From: Corynebacterium coyleae
Lineage (GTDB): Bacteria > Actinomycetota > Actinomycetes > Mycobacteriales > Mycobacteriaceae
Reading direction: 5' to 3'
NCBI RefSeq assembly: GCF_030408635.1
Contig: NZ_CP047198.1
Location: 558,001 to 622,000 of the forward strand
Length of the DNA: 64,000 nucleotides
Under the pieces are notes generated by a model. That model was given only the letters and a program-made list of their open reading frames with translations, did no database searches and was not told the DNA's origin. The translations under genes and the position numbers were made by a program. Shown one piece after another: positions 8,376 through 16,487 of the stretch. Each line of letters starts with the position of its first letter. The first letter of the stretch is position 1.

Positions 8376-9209
8376 ATGCTTCGACGCATATTCCTATCGA
8401 CGACCACGGCAACCACCCTTGCCCTCACCCCCATCGCCAACGCCGAGGTTCCGGTGGTGGAGCAGGGCGCCCGCGTGGTAGTCGTCGATAAGGGCATTTG
8501 CTCCATCGGATTCAACGACCCCAACCAACGGATTAGCTACACCGCCGGACACTGTGGCGACCACGGCAGCCGCGCCGCCGTGGGTCAGGCGAACGGAACG
8601 TTCTATCCCTCCACGGAGTTTGGTAGGTCTGCGACCGGCAACGACTGGGGCATCATCCGCTGGGACGACGGTGTCCAACTGGGCGCGAACACCATCACCA
8701 CCGACGCCGTGGTGGACCTCGAGGATCTTCACCCCAACGACGAGATCTGCCTGCTCAGCCGGGGACAGCAGCAGTGTGGTGCGTACACCGGCCGTGTGGG
8801 CAACAACGTCTACTGGGACGCCGGCGCTGGCGTGAAGGGCGACTCCGGGGCACCCGTCTGGGCGCCCGGTAGGGGACTGGTGGCGGTCTACTCAGGCGTG
8901 AGCACAGTCTCGAACCGGAAAAGCGAGTCGGCCTCCTTGAACCGTGCCTCGAAGCCGCTCAACGGGCCAGGCGTGACGGAGGCGCAGGAGATCGAGCTGA
9001 TCAGCGCCACGAAACCGATTGGTACGCCCGTTACCCACGACGCCGAGACCCCCGAGTCGCCCGCGACCAATGTGGCTCACTCTGGCTCGAGCGCTTCTCC
9101 GGAGGCCATCGCCACGATTGTTGTGGCGGTCGCCGTTGTGTTGGGCTTCCTCGTGCCGTTTATCGGACCTGTGCTGGAGCAGTTCGCCGTTTCCGTAGGT
9201 CTGCCCTGA
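8376..9209 (+). CDS. Secreted, membrane-anchored trypsin-like serine protease
   Basis: A 277-residue protein starting with a signal peptide (LALTPIANAEV). The catalytic triad is visible: His in TAGHC (about residue 58), Asp in NDWGI (about 88) and Ser in GDSGAP (about 157). Two cysteine pairs could form disulfides. After a Ser/Pro/Glu-rich linker there is a C-terminal hydrophobic segment (residues about 246-266), so the protease is probably held on the outer face of the membrane. It is divergent from the acetyltransferase with only 23 bp between starts. The stop codon lies inside a 14-bp hairpin shared with convergent accBC. The target is unknown. Confidence 0.85.
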   Translation: MLRRIFLSTTTATTLALTPIANAEVPVVEQGARVVVVDKGICSIGFNDPNQRISYTAGHCGDHGSRAAVGQANGTFYPSTEFGRSATGNDWGIIRWDDGVQLGANTITTDAVVDLEDLHPNDEICLLSRGQQQCGAYTGRVGNNVYWDAGAGVKGDSGAPVWAPGRGLVAVYSGVSTVSNRKSESASLNRASKPLNGPGVTEAQEIELISATKPIGTPVTHDAETPESPATNVAHSGSSASPEAIATIVVAVAVVLGFLVPFIGPVLEQFAVSVGLP

Positions 9210-9235
9210 CAGATTCTGCAAAATCTGTCAGGGCA
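9202..9235. terminator. Bidirectional hairpin between the protease and accBC
   Basis: A perfect 14-bp stem (TGCCCTGACAGATT at 9202-9215, AATCTGTCAGGGCA at 9222-9235) with a 6-nt loop. It begins within the last protease codons. There is no long T-run on either side, so termination strength is uncertain, but its place between convergent genes supports the role. Confidence 0.65.
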
Positions 9236-9267
9236 ATGGGTGGGACAAGCGCCACCGAAGCAACCAG

Positions 9268-11052
9268 CTACTTCAGCTCCATAAGCACGGCGCCCTTGGA
9301 CACCTGGCCGCCAGCCTCGGCGGCGAGGCCCGTGACGGTGCCGGCCTTGTGTGCCTTGACCGGGTTCTCCATCTTCATGGCCTCGAGGACCAGCAGGACG
9401 TCGCCTTCAGCAACCTCGTCGCCTTCGGAGACGTTGACCTTGATCACGGAACCCTGCATGGGGGAGGCGACGGCGTCACCGGAGACAGCAGCCTTGCCTG
9501 CGCGGCGCTTCTTCGGCTTGCGCTTGGCGGGGCCTGCGGCGACGAGTTCCTCGGGTAGGGCGACTTCGATGCGGCGGCCGTCGATTTCAACGGCAAAGGT
9601 GCGACGGGTCGGCAGGTCGGTGTCGGCGTCGTCGATAGATGCATCGGCGCTGGACGCGGGCAGTTCACCGTCCCACTCTTCCTCGATCCAGCGGGTGTAC
9701 ACGTCGAAGCCCTCTTCGGTGCCGACGAATGCCGGGTTATCCAGGATGGCCTGGTGGAAGGGGATGACGGTGGGGAAGCCGGTGACCACGTATTCTCCAA
9801 GCGTGCGGCGGGCACGCTGGATGGCCTCTTGACGGGTGGCGCCGTAGACGATCAGTTTCGCCAGCATGGAGTCGAACTGGCCGCCGATGACGGAGCCTGC
9901 GCGCACGCCGGAATCGACACGCACGCCGGGGCCGGTGGGCTCAGCGTATGCAACGACGGTGCCCGGTGCCGGCATGAAGTTTGCGGCGGCGTCTTCGCCG
10001 TTGATGCGGAACTCAATAGCGTGGCCACGCGGAGCCGGGTCTTCGGTCAGCTGCAGTTCCTCGCCGCGGGCGATACGGAACTGCTCGCGCACGAGGTCGA
10101 TGCCGGCGGTGACCTCGGTGACGGGGTGTTCGACCTGCAGGCGGGTGTTGACCTCCAAAAACGAGATCAGCCCGTCAGAGCCCACGAGGTACTCCACGGT
10201 GCCGGCGCCGTAGTAACCTGCTTCGCGGCAGATGGCCTTGGCAGAGGAATGGATGCGCTCGCGCTGCTCGTCGGTGAGGAAGGGCGCTGGGGCTTCTTCG
10301 ACAAGTTTTTGGAAGCGACGCTGCAAGGAGCAATCGCGCGTACCGACGACGACAACGTTGCCGTGCTGATCAGCCAACACCTGCGCTTCAACGTGGCGGG
10401 CCTTGTCCAGGTAGCGCTCCACGAAGCACTCGCCACGACCGAACGCTGCGGTGGCTTCGCGGGTGGCGGACTCAAACAGTTCCGGAATCTCTTCGCGGGT
10501 GTAGGCGACCTTCATGCCGCGACCGCCACCGCCGAAAGCTGCCTTGATGGCAACGGGCAGGCCGTGCTCGTCGGCAAACGCAACGACCTCGTCAGCGTTG
10601 GCCACGGGGTCCTTAGTGCCGGGCGCCATGGGGGCGTCGGCGGCTTCAGCGATGTGGCGGGCGGTGACCTTGTCACCGAGTGCCGCGATGGCCTCCGGCG
10701 ACGGGCCGATCCAGGTCAGGCCAGCGTCGATGACCTTCTGCGCGAACTCGGCGTTCTCCGAGAGGAAGCCGTAGCCCGGGTGGATAGCGTCGGCGCCGGA
10801 CTTCTGCGCGGCGTCGATGACCTTGTCCATGTCCAGGTAAGACTCGGCGGCGGTGGTGCCGCCGAGGGCGAAGGCTTCGTCGGCAAGAGCGACGAACGGC
10901 GCATCGACATCAGGGTCTGCATACACCGCGACCGACGCAACACCTTCGTCCTGGCACGCGCGGATGACGCGCACGGCAATCTCGCCGCGATTAGCGACGA
11001 GCACCTTGCTCAGGCTGCGGGGCAGATCAGTATTCGGTGCGGTGGTGGACAC
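9268..11052 (-). CDS. accBC: Acyl-CoA carboxylase alpha subunit (biotin carboxylase + biotin carrier)
   Basis: A 594-residue fused subunit that carboxylates its own biotin with ATP and bicarbonate, then hands CO2 to AccD beta subunits to make malonyl-CoA or the carboxylated acyl-CoA for mycolate synthesis. Seen: the N-terminal [16 protein letters not shown], the ATP-grasp glycine loop GGGGRGMKV, the [14 protein letters not shown] active-site segment, and the C-terminal biotinyl motif EAMKMENPV. Length matches corynebacterial AccBC. Its partners AccE and an AccD2-like subunit are encoded at 16.3-18 kb and the biotin ligase at 19.6 kb. The thiosulfate sulfurtransferase gene lies 60 bp upstream on the same strand. 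Confidence 0.95.
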   Translation of the reverse strand: MSTTAPNTDLPRSLSKVLVANRGEIAVRVIRACQDEGVASVAVYADPDVDAPFVALADEAFALGGTTAAESYLDMDKVIDAAQKSGADAIHPGYGFLSENAEFAQKVIDAGLTWIGPSPEAIAALGDKVTARHIAEAADAPMAPGTKDPVANADEVVAFADEHGLPVAIKAAFGGGGRGMKVAYTREEIPELFESATREATAAFGRGECFVERYLDKARHVEAQVLADQHGNVVVVGTRDCSLQRRFQKLVEEAPAPFLTDEQRERIHSSAKAICREAGYYGAGTVEYLVGSDGLISFLEVNTRLQVEHPVTEVTAGIDLVREQFRIARGEELQLTEDPAPRGHAIEFRINGEDAAANFMPAPGTVVAYAEPTGPGVRVDSGVRAGSVIGGQFDSMLAKLIVYGATRQEAIQRARRTLGEYVVTGFPTVIPFHQAILDNPAFVGTEEGFDVYTRWIEEEWDGELPASSADASIDDADTDLPTRRTFAVEIDGRRIEVALPEELVAAGPAKRKPKKRRAGKAAVSGDAVASPMQGSVIKVNVSEGDEVAEGDVLLVLEAMKMENPVKAHKAGTVTGLAAEAGGQVSKGAVLMELK

Positions 11053-11112
11053 GAAGCAATCCCGTCCTTCAATCGGAAATACGAACCGTCAGAAAATCGG
11101 ACAAATGTCGTT

Positions 11113-11997
11113 CTATGTTACAGCCCCACCACGGGAATCCCCTTTAGCCACGGGGACGCGGACCATGTTGCCCCACTCGGCCCAGGAACCGTCGTACAGC
11201 GCAACGTCCTCGAAACCGAGAATATTGTTCAGGACGTACCAGGTGTGCGACGCGCTTTCGCCCAACTGGCAGTACACCACTGTGCGCTTCTTCGGATCGA
11301 AATCCTTGTAGATCTCGCGGATGTCCTCCAACGGGCGGAAGCGCGCGTTCGGGTGCACGGAACGGCCCCACGGGACGCTAAACGCGCCCGGAATGTGGCC
11401 CTGGCGCAGCGTCGGTACTTGGGGTTGCACAGGGGCGGTGCCGTCGCCGCGGTAAGCGGGGGCTGGGCGGGCGTCGATAAGCTGCTCCGGCGGATTATCC
11501 AGCAGCTCGGAGGCGAAGGTGCGAACTGCGGTGTCCTTGCGCTCCACCACGGGGTAGTCAGACTCGGGGTAGGAGGGAACGACGAAGGACGTGTCGCGCT
11601 CCTCACCCATCCACGCGTCGCGTCCGCCATCGAGCAAGCGCACGTCGGGGTGGCCGAACAGCTCGAACACCCAGGCGGTGTAGGCAGCCCACCAGTTGGC
11701 GTGGTCGCCGTAGACCACCACCGTGTCGTCGCGGCTGATGCCGCGGGACCGCATGAGTTTGGCAAAGGCTTCGCCGTCGATGAAGTCGCGGTTGAGCTCG
11801 TCGTTAAGATCGCTCTTCCAGTCAATGCGCACCGCGCCCGGAATGTGGCCGATGTCGTAGAGGAACGCATCCTCATCACTTTCGACAACCTTCAGACCAT
11901 CCACGCCGAGCCGCGCCGAAAGCCACGCGGCGGTGACAAACTTCTCAGGATGTGCGTAGTCCTTGAACTGGGGATTGTCGTCGAGTTCGATACCCAC
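11113..11997 (-). CDS. thtR: Thiosulfate sulfurtransferase (two-domain rhodanese)
   Basis: A 294-residue protein with two rhodanese domains. The C-terminal one carries the active-site cysteine loop VYCQLGESA, the N-terminal one an inactive loop (VVYGDHANWW). It transfers sulfane sulfur from thiosulfate to thiol acceptors or cyanide in the cytoplasm. I chose the GTG at 11997 (VGIELDD) with GAAAGG upstream; the open frame reaches 12048. Position next to accBC is the order I recall for C. glutamicum, where it may help remove sulfite or thiosulfate formed in sulfur metabolism. Confidence 0.88.
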   Translation of the reverse strand: MGIELDDNPQFKDYAHPEKFVTAAWLSARLGVDGLKVVESDEDAFLYDIGHIPGAVRIDWKSDLNDELNRDFIDGEAFAKLMRSRGISRDDTVVVYGDHANWWAAYTAWVFELFGHPDVRLLDGGRDAWMGEERDTSFVVPSYPESDYPVVERKDTAVRTFASELLDNPPEQLIDARPAPAYRGDGTAPVQPQVPTLRQGHIPGAFSVPWGRSVHPNARFRPLEDIREIYKDFDPKKRTVVYCQLGESASHTWYVLNNILGFEDVALYDGSWAEWGNMVRVPVAKGDSRGGAVT

Positions 11998-12299
11998 GTC
12001 AGCTGCCTTTCGTCTCTGCGGCCCCCGCCGGAATAGGCGAGTGAACAATCACCGACAAGGATACAGGTAGTACCAGCAAATCCCGGCCGGAATCGGCGAG
12101 AAACCTCGCCTCGCCACAACAGGTGTGAACTTGCACACTATCAATTCTGCCGCCCTGTGTGGGTCGCTTTAAGCCGATAGAGTCAGAGACGGAACACGAC
12201 GGCTACGGCTGAGATGTTTCGCGAGTTTTTACCTACCCCGCCGATGCATGCGCTGACCGCATTCACACGCTGCGGGACAACATCATGAAAGGGATCACC
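11998..12299. other. Divergent intergenic region thtR / ATP-grasp-like gene
   Basis: About 300 bp without a credible gene. It must hold the promoters of the sulfurtransferase gene and of the divergent gene starting at 12300. A TTGCAC hexamer at 12131 could be a -35 element, but I see no matching -10 box at standard spacing, so no promoter is assigned. Confidence 0.4.
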
Positions 12300-13361
12300 G
12301 TGCACAAGGCGATTGTTGTCTTCGAGGTTGAGGGCGGCTCCGACAAGTACATTGACGGCCACCGCAAGGACACCATGCCCATTGTCAACGCCATCAAGGA
12401 AAAGGGCTGGCACGCAGAGGTTGTCTACTTTCGTCCGGAGTGGGCCGACGACCTGTTCACGTACGTCTCCGAGAACTTCGACGGCTACATCTCGCGTGTG
12501 AACCCGGGCAACATCCCGGGCGGCGAAAAGGGCTACTTTGACCTGCTTACCCGCCTGTCCGAGGCCGGCCTGGTCGGCATGTCCACCCCGCAGGAGATGA
12601 TCTCCTACGGTGCGAAGGATGCCCTGGTGAAGCTGAACAAGACCGACCTTGTGCCGGAAGATACCGCCGCGTACTACGAGGTTGAGGACTTCCACAACAC
12701 CTTCCCGACCTCCCTGTCCTACGGCGAGCGCGTGCTCAAGCAGAACCGCGGCTCCACCGGCTCCGGCATCTGGCGCGTGCGCCTTGCCGACGAAGCCCTG
12801 GCCGACTCCGTCGAACCGGGCACCGCCCTGCCGCTGGACACCAAGCTCAAGTGCACCGAGGCCGTGGACAACCACACTGAGGAGCGCGAGCTCGGCGAGT
12901 TCATGGACTTCTGTGACCAGTACATCGAAGGCGACAACGGCATGCTGGTGGACATGCGCTTCATGCCGCGCATCGTCGAGGGCGAGATCCGCATTCTGCT
13001 GGTCGGCCCGCACCCGGTGTTCGTCGTACACAAGAAGCCGGCTGAGGGCGGCGACGCGTTCTCCGCAACCTTGTTCTCCGGCGCGAAGTACACCTACCAG
13101 AAGCCGGAGGAGTGGCAGGAGCTCGTCGACATGTTCGCCGAGGCCCGCCCGGTCATCGCCGAGAACCTCGGTGGCGACAACATTCCGCTGATCTGGACCG
13201 CGGACTTCATGCTTGCCGATGACGACGAGACCGGGGAGGACACCTACGTCCTCGGCGAGATCAACTGCTCCTGCGTCGGCTTCACCTCGGAGCTCGACAT
13301 GGGCATCCAGGAGATGGTGGCCGAGGAGGCCATCAAGCGCGTGGAGGCGAAGCACGCGTAA
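12300..13361 (+). CDS. Cj0069-family protein, ATP-grasp-like
   Basis: A 353-residue protein similar in character to the Cj0069 family. The N-terminal half reads like an ATP-grasp preATP domain, followed by YGAKDALVKLNKTDLVPEDT, KQNRGSTGSGIWRVR (nucleotide-binding loop) and LGEINCSCVGF near the end, which resembles the metal-binding E-x-N of ATP-grasp ligases. The substrate is unknown. The GTG at 12300 follows AAAGGGA by 5 nt; an ATG at 12285 is possible but leaves no ribosome site. The base composition is typical of the host. A clear terminator follows at 13387. Confidence 0.75.
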   Translation: MHKAIVVFEVEGGSDKYIDGHRKDTMPIVNAIKEKGWHAEVVYFRPEWADDLFTYVSENFDGYISRVNPGNIPGGEKGYFDLLTRLSEAGLVGMSTPQEMISYGAKDALVKLNKTDLVPEDTAAYYEVEDFHNTFPTSLSYGERVLKQNRGSTGSGIWRVRLADEALADSVEPGTALPLDTKLKCTEAVDNHTEERELGEFMDFCDQYIEGDNGMLVDMRFMPRIVEGEIRILLVGPHPVFVVHKKPAEGGDAFSATLFSGAKYTYQKPEEWQELVDMFAEARPVIAENLGGDNIPLIWTADFMLADDDETGEDTYVLGEINCSCVGFTSELDMGIQEMVAEEAIKRVEAKHA

Positions 13362-13386
13362 GCGCTGGCTTTTCGGCGACACCAAC

Positions 13387-13415
13387 GCCCCGGCCCGAAA
13401 ATCCCGTGCCGGGGC
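13387..13415 (+). terminator. Hairpin terminator after the Cj0069-like gene
   Basis: An 8-bp GC stem (GCCCCGGC, 13387-13394, with GCCGGGGC, 13408-13415), a 13-nt loop, then TTCTT. It lies 26 bp after the stop codon. Confidence 0.75.
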
Positions 13416-13458
13416 TTCTTGTCTGTCGTGACCCGGTTTTCGCCGACCGGGAATGCGA

Positions 13459-13492
13459 ATCGTCTAGTTGCATTTCGGAGCTGCTAGACGAT
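13459..13492. repeat. Palindromic repeat R1 (first half of doublet 1)
   Basis: Inverted arms ATCGTCTAG and CTAGACGAT around 16 nt. Flanking bases extend the stem to 16 positions with one mismatch (13452-13467 with 13484-13499). Exactly 60 nt separate its end from the start of R2. The spacer itself has internal complementarity (GCATTT…AAATGC and TGATAT…ATATCA). Confidence 0.88.
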
Positions 13493-13549
13493 CCGCATTT
13501 TATTGATATCTGTTTTCAATATCACCTGGGGAAATGCATCCGGGGACTC

Positions 13550-13564
13550 GTGATCGTCTAGTGC
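13550..13564. repeat. Target-site duplication, left, and left arm of palindrome R2
   Basis: The 15-mer GTGATCGTCTAGTGC directly precedes the insertion sequence and is repeated exactly at 15223-15237. It contains the left arm (13553-13561) of the second palindrome of doublet 1, so the element inserted into the palindrome. Confidence 0.9.
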
Positions 13565-15222
13565 TGTCATGTCTCGTGACTTATTGGACAAGGAGTCCAG
13601 TCACTTATTGGACACGATGTCCACACACTTTTTGGACAGCGTGCGGGTGGAATGGGCGGATGGCTATTTCATCGCACAAGCGCAGAAAGATCGCGGATTT
13701 TGATCCGGTCCGCGACGGCAAGACCATCACGCAGTTTTGTAAAGAAGAACAGATCTCACGCCAGACGTTTCACAACGTGAAAAACCGCATCACCGAACGT
13801 GGACGGTCCGGCATTCTGCCGGATAGCACTGCTCCGAAAAACCCTGCCCGCAAATACACAGACGCTGACTACCAGGCTGTCATTAACGCACGGTTCGATC
13901 TGCAAGAGCAGGGATTGGACTGCGGCCCGTTGTCGATCTACTACCGCTTGTACGACGCAGTTGGCCCAGAGTGCACTCCATCGCGCACAACAATTGCGAC
14001 CTGGCTGCACAACGCTGGTTTGGTCGATGTCAACGCGCGTAAGCGTCCACGCAGTTCTTATAAGCGTTTCGCCCGCGATTTTGTCTGCGAGTTGTGGCAG
14101 ATCGACGCTTTGGTCTACCGCCTGTTCGATGTTGACCACACCCAGGCCACGATCTATCAGGTCATCGATGACGCCAGCAGATTCGACGTAGGAACGAAAG
14201 CGTTTATGCGTCCTGAAAACGGCGAAGACGCTCGCACCACGTTGGCGGCAGCCTTTGATAACTACCGCAAACCACAAGAACTCTTATCGGACAACAGTGA
14301 AGCATTTGCCACCTACCACCGTGGGCGTTTGTCAGCAACGGAAATATGGCTGGCTGAACAAGGCGTCGTCGCGATCGCTGGGTTTGCTCCCACAACGCAA
14401 GGCAAAGACGAACGCTCCCATCGCACCTTGGTGCAGTTTCTTGATGCGCGCACACCAACAACGTTTAACGAGTTGCAAGCAGCGATCGTGGCCTACCGTG
14501 AGGTGTACAACACTCACCGGAGGCATCAAAGCCTGCTTGTCGGCAAAATGCACATCACACCGCAACAGGCTTGGGAGACGTTCCCGCAGGCTGAATCACC
14601 AACAGATCCGCTGGATCCTGAAGTGATATGGCAACGCGTTGTTGACTACAACCTTGCCAACAACCCGCATGCACAGCCGAAGCCTGCGGATGTAAAAGAT
14701 CCTGGGGAAGCTGCCACTTCGCCCAGGTTCAAAACCGTTCCTGTAATCACCACACCAGGTGCATCACACACGGATATAACCAGCATAGACGAGCTGGAGA
14801 AACTCGAATACGAATACATCGATGTGCCACTGGAGCTTCGCATCAACCGTCACGGTGTCGTTGCCGTTTGCGGCTACTCGCTCTATGTCGGTCTTCGCTT
14901 TGCAGACAGAGATATCTTTAGTCACGTCACCGTCGATAATGTCGCCGAGTTCTACACCGCTCACGACGGAGAATTCCTGTTTAGTTTTCCGTTGCCGATC
15001 AAGCTCAAACACCGCCCCACCGGTGGACAGATCAACATCAACCACGTCGAAGGTATGACGCACCGTCGTCCACCGAAGCTACGTCATGACCTATCCAAAC
15101 CCAGACCAAAGCGAGCCAAACCCACCCGGAAAAACTACGGCTAGGACGTGTCCAGAAAGTGACCGGACTCCTTGTCCAATAAGTGACTGGACTCCTTGTC
15201 CAAAAACTCTATGGACATAACA
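13565..15222 (+). mobile_element. IS481-type insertion sequence, complete
   Basis: A 1658-bp element bounded by TG…CA ends, 74-bp imperfect terminal inverted repeats (13565-13638 and 15149-15222; about 60 of 74 positions agree by my count) and a 15-bp exact target duplication. Each end contains three copies of a 24-bp unit with TTATTGGACA, presumably transposase-binding sites; the middle unit is identical at both ends. One intact transposase gene lies within. Intact ends, gene and duplication suggest a recent, potentially active insertion. Confidence 0.92.
13660..15144 (+). CDS. IS481-family DDE transposase
   Basis: A 494-residue transposase. An N-terminal helix-turn-helix region (TITQFCKEEQISRQTFHNVKN) precedes a retroviral-integrase-like core with Asp149 (WQIDAL), Asp211 (LLSDNSEAF) and Glu251 (GKDERSHRTL), the expected DDE triad. 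The C-terminal 130 residues carry a beta-rich domain common in long IS481-type transposases. I chose ATG 13660; the open frame upstream reads through the terminal repeat. No frameshift is seen, so the enzyme is probably functional. Confidence 0.92.
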   Translation: MAISSHKRRKIADFDPVRDGKTITQFCKEEQISRQTFHNVKNRITERGRSGILPDSTAPKNPARKYTDADYQAVINARFDLQEQGLDCGPLSIYYRLYDAVGPECTPSRTTIATWLHNAGLVDVNARKRPRSSYKRFARDFVCELWQIDALVYRLFDVDHTQATIYQVIDDASRFDVGTKAFMRPENGEDARTTLAAAFDNYRKPQELLSDNSEAFATYHRGRLSATEIWLAEQGVVAIAGFAPTTQGKDERSHRTLVQFLDARTPTTFNELQAAIVAYREVYNTHRRHQSLLVGKMHITPQQAWETFPQAESPTDPLDPEVIWQRVVDYNLANNPHAQPKPADVKDPGEAATSPRFKTVPVITTPGASHTDITSIDELEKLEYEYIDVPLELRINRHGVVAVCGYSLYVGLRFADRDIFSHVTVDNVAEFYTAHDGEFLFSFPLPIKLKHRPTGGQININHVEGMTHRRPPKLRHDLSKPRPKRAKPTRKNYG

Positions 15223-15237
15223 GTGATCGTCTAGTGC
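15223..15237. repeat. Target-site duplication, right
   Basis: Exact copy of the 15-mer at 13550-13564, directly after the CA end of the insertion sequence. Fifteen base pairs is within the range known for IS481-type elements. Confidence 0.9.
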
Positions 15238-15260
15238 CCCCTCACAGGCAGCTAGACGAT
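15226..15260. repeat. Palindromic repeat R2 (second half of doublet 1, split by the IS)
   Basis: Arms ATCGTCTAG (15226-15234) and CTAGACGAT (15252-15260) around 17 nt; the inner TGCC/GGCA extends the stem. Removing the insertion sequence and one 15-mer restores a 35-nt palindrome exactly 60 nt after R1. Confidence 0.88.
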
Positions 15261-15273
15261 CTGCTTTTGACGC

Positions 15274-15672
15274 CTACCCCAGCAGCTCCTTTACGCTAGC
15301 CGGGTCGGCATCGGAGAGCATTTGGCGGCAGCGGTCGTACTCGGCGTCGTCGCCAATCGCCTTGGAGGTCAGCGCGAGCATCGCGATGGCTTTGAGCACA
15401 CCGCGGTTCGGCTCGTGGGACGCCGGGACCGGACCCCAGCCCTTCCAACCGTTGGCGCGCAGGCGGTCCAGGGAGCGGTGGTAGCCGGTGCGGGCGTAGG
15501 CGTAAGCGATGAGTTTGTCGCCGGATTCGAGTTCACGCTCGGCGCGGGTGGCCCAGACGGCGGGGGAGTCGGGGTGGGCGAGCGCGGTGTCGTCGGCAAG
15601 GAGGTCCTTGCCGGTGGCCGGGTCTGCGGGAAGTTCGATGGGCTTCGGTGCGAGCATGTCGTTGATTTCCAT
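15274..15672 (-). CDS. DUF3151 family protein
   Basis: A 132-residue cytoplasmic protein beginning MEINDMLAPKP. The central block AYAYARTGYHRSLDRLRANGWKGWGPVPASHEPNRG is the hallmark of the actinobacterial DUF3151 family, whose function is unknown. The ATG at 15672 is chosen because upstream frame content (Arg/His-rich) looks non-coding. It lies 26 bp downstream of maf on the same strand and probably belongs to the accD-accE-maf operon. Confidence 0.85.
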   Translation of the reverse strand: MEINDMLAPKPIELPADPATGKDLLADDTALAHPDSPAVWATRAERELESGDKLIAYAYARTGYHRSLDRLRANGWKGWGPVPASHEPNRGVLKAIAMLALTSKAIGDDAEYDRCRQMLSDADPASVKELLG

Positions 15673-15698
15673 GATGGCCAGGCTACCCACAACGTGCG

Positions 15699-16292
15699 CT
15701 ACGCGGTCCAGAAGTCGGAGGCGTCCAGTCCGAATCGGTACAGGCAGCGGCGAAGCAGCGGCATGGATAGGCCGATGACGCTGGTGGGGTCGCCGTCGAT
15801 GGAGTCGATGAACCAGGAGCCGAGCGCCTCGAGTGTGAACGCGCCGGCGCACTCCAGTGGCTGACCGGAGCGGGCGTAGGCCTCGATGTCGGCATCGGAC
15901 ACGTCACCGAAGCGGATTGCGGTGGTGATGGTATCGACGACCCATTCGCCGCCGAACCACACCGCATGCCCGGTGAGCAGGTGGGCTTCCTTGCCGCGCT
16001 GTGCTTTCCACCGGCGGATTGTTTCGTCGACGGTGTGGGGTTTGCCCAGCAAGGTGTCGTCGAGAAGCAGCATGCTGTCGCAGCCAACAACAACGTCGTC
16101 GGGGAATTCCGCAATTGCGGTCTCGGCTTTTGCGCGGGCGAGGGTGGCCACGGTGGTGGCGGGTGGGACGTCGCCAAGTACAGCGATCACCGCATCCTCA
16201 TCGATGTGCGCGGGGCGCAGCACCGGGGTGACGCCGCCTTGTTCGAGCAGCATGCGTCGCGACGGCGACTGCGACGCCAACACCAACCGCAT
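15699..16292 (-). CDS. maf: Maf-like nucleotide pyrophosphatase
   Basis: A 197-residue protein of the Maf/HAM1 superfamily, which hydrolyses non-canonical or methylated nucleoside triphosphates and is linked to septum control. Visible: N-terminal LVLASQSPSRRMLL, the catalytic VVGCDSMLLL, GKP, and the C-terminal IDGDPTSVIGLSMPLL. Length is normal. Its ATG overlaps the stop of accE by one base (TAATG), showing translational coupling within the acyl-CoA carboxylase operon, as in related actinobacteria. Confidence 0.92.
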   Translation of the reverse strand: MRLVLASQSPSRRMLLEQGGVTPVLRPAHIDEDAVIAVLGDVPPATTVATLARAKAETAIAEFPDDVVVGCDSMLLLDDTLLGKPHTVDETIRRWKAQRGKEAHLLTGHAVWFGGEWVVDTITTAIRFGDVSDADIEAYARSGQPLECAGAFTLEALGSWFIDSIDGDPTSVIGLSMPLLRRCLYRFGLDASDFWTA

Positions 16293-16477
16293 TAGAAATA
16301 CGCCGCCGAATCGAACGCGTGCGGATTAAACGCAGTCGCCGGGTGGGACGCACCCCACATGTTGGCGTCCGGCTGCACCCCGGACTGCTTGCGTTCGCGC
16401 TGGAGCTGCAGCAACACCTCGGTCAGCGCCTGCAGTTCCGCCTCGGTGGGGTTGCCTTTAACTACCTGAATATCCAC
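16292..16477 (-). CDS. accE: Acyl-CoA carboxylase epsilon subunit
   Basis: A 61-residue protein beginning MDIQVVKGNPTEAELQALTEVL, the conserved opening of actinobacterial AccE/PccE subunits, and ending with an aromatic-rich tail typical of the family. It bridges alpha (AccBC) and beta (AccD) subunits and stimulates carboxylase activity. It lies 10 bp after the beta-subunit gene and overlaps maf by one base. Confidence 0.88.
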   Translation of the reverse strand: MDIQVVKGNPTEAELQALTEVLLQLQRERKQSGVQPDANMWGASHPATAFNPHAFDSAAYF

Positions 16478-16487
16478 GTCAGCCTCC

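Noticed and set aside
8353-8412. Upstream extension of the acetyltransferase to 8412
   Set aside because: The extension overlaps the divergent protease start and its residues do not resemble the family; ATG 8352 fits better.
12183-13385. 400-codon antisense frame over the Cj0069-like gene
   Set aside because: Shadow of the plus-strand gene, which has a ribosome site, terminator and family motifs.
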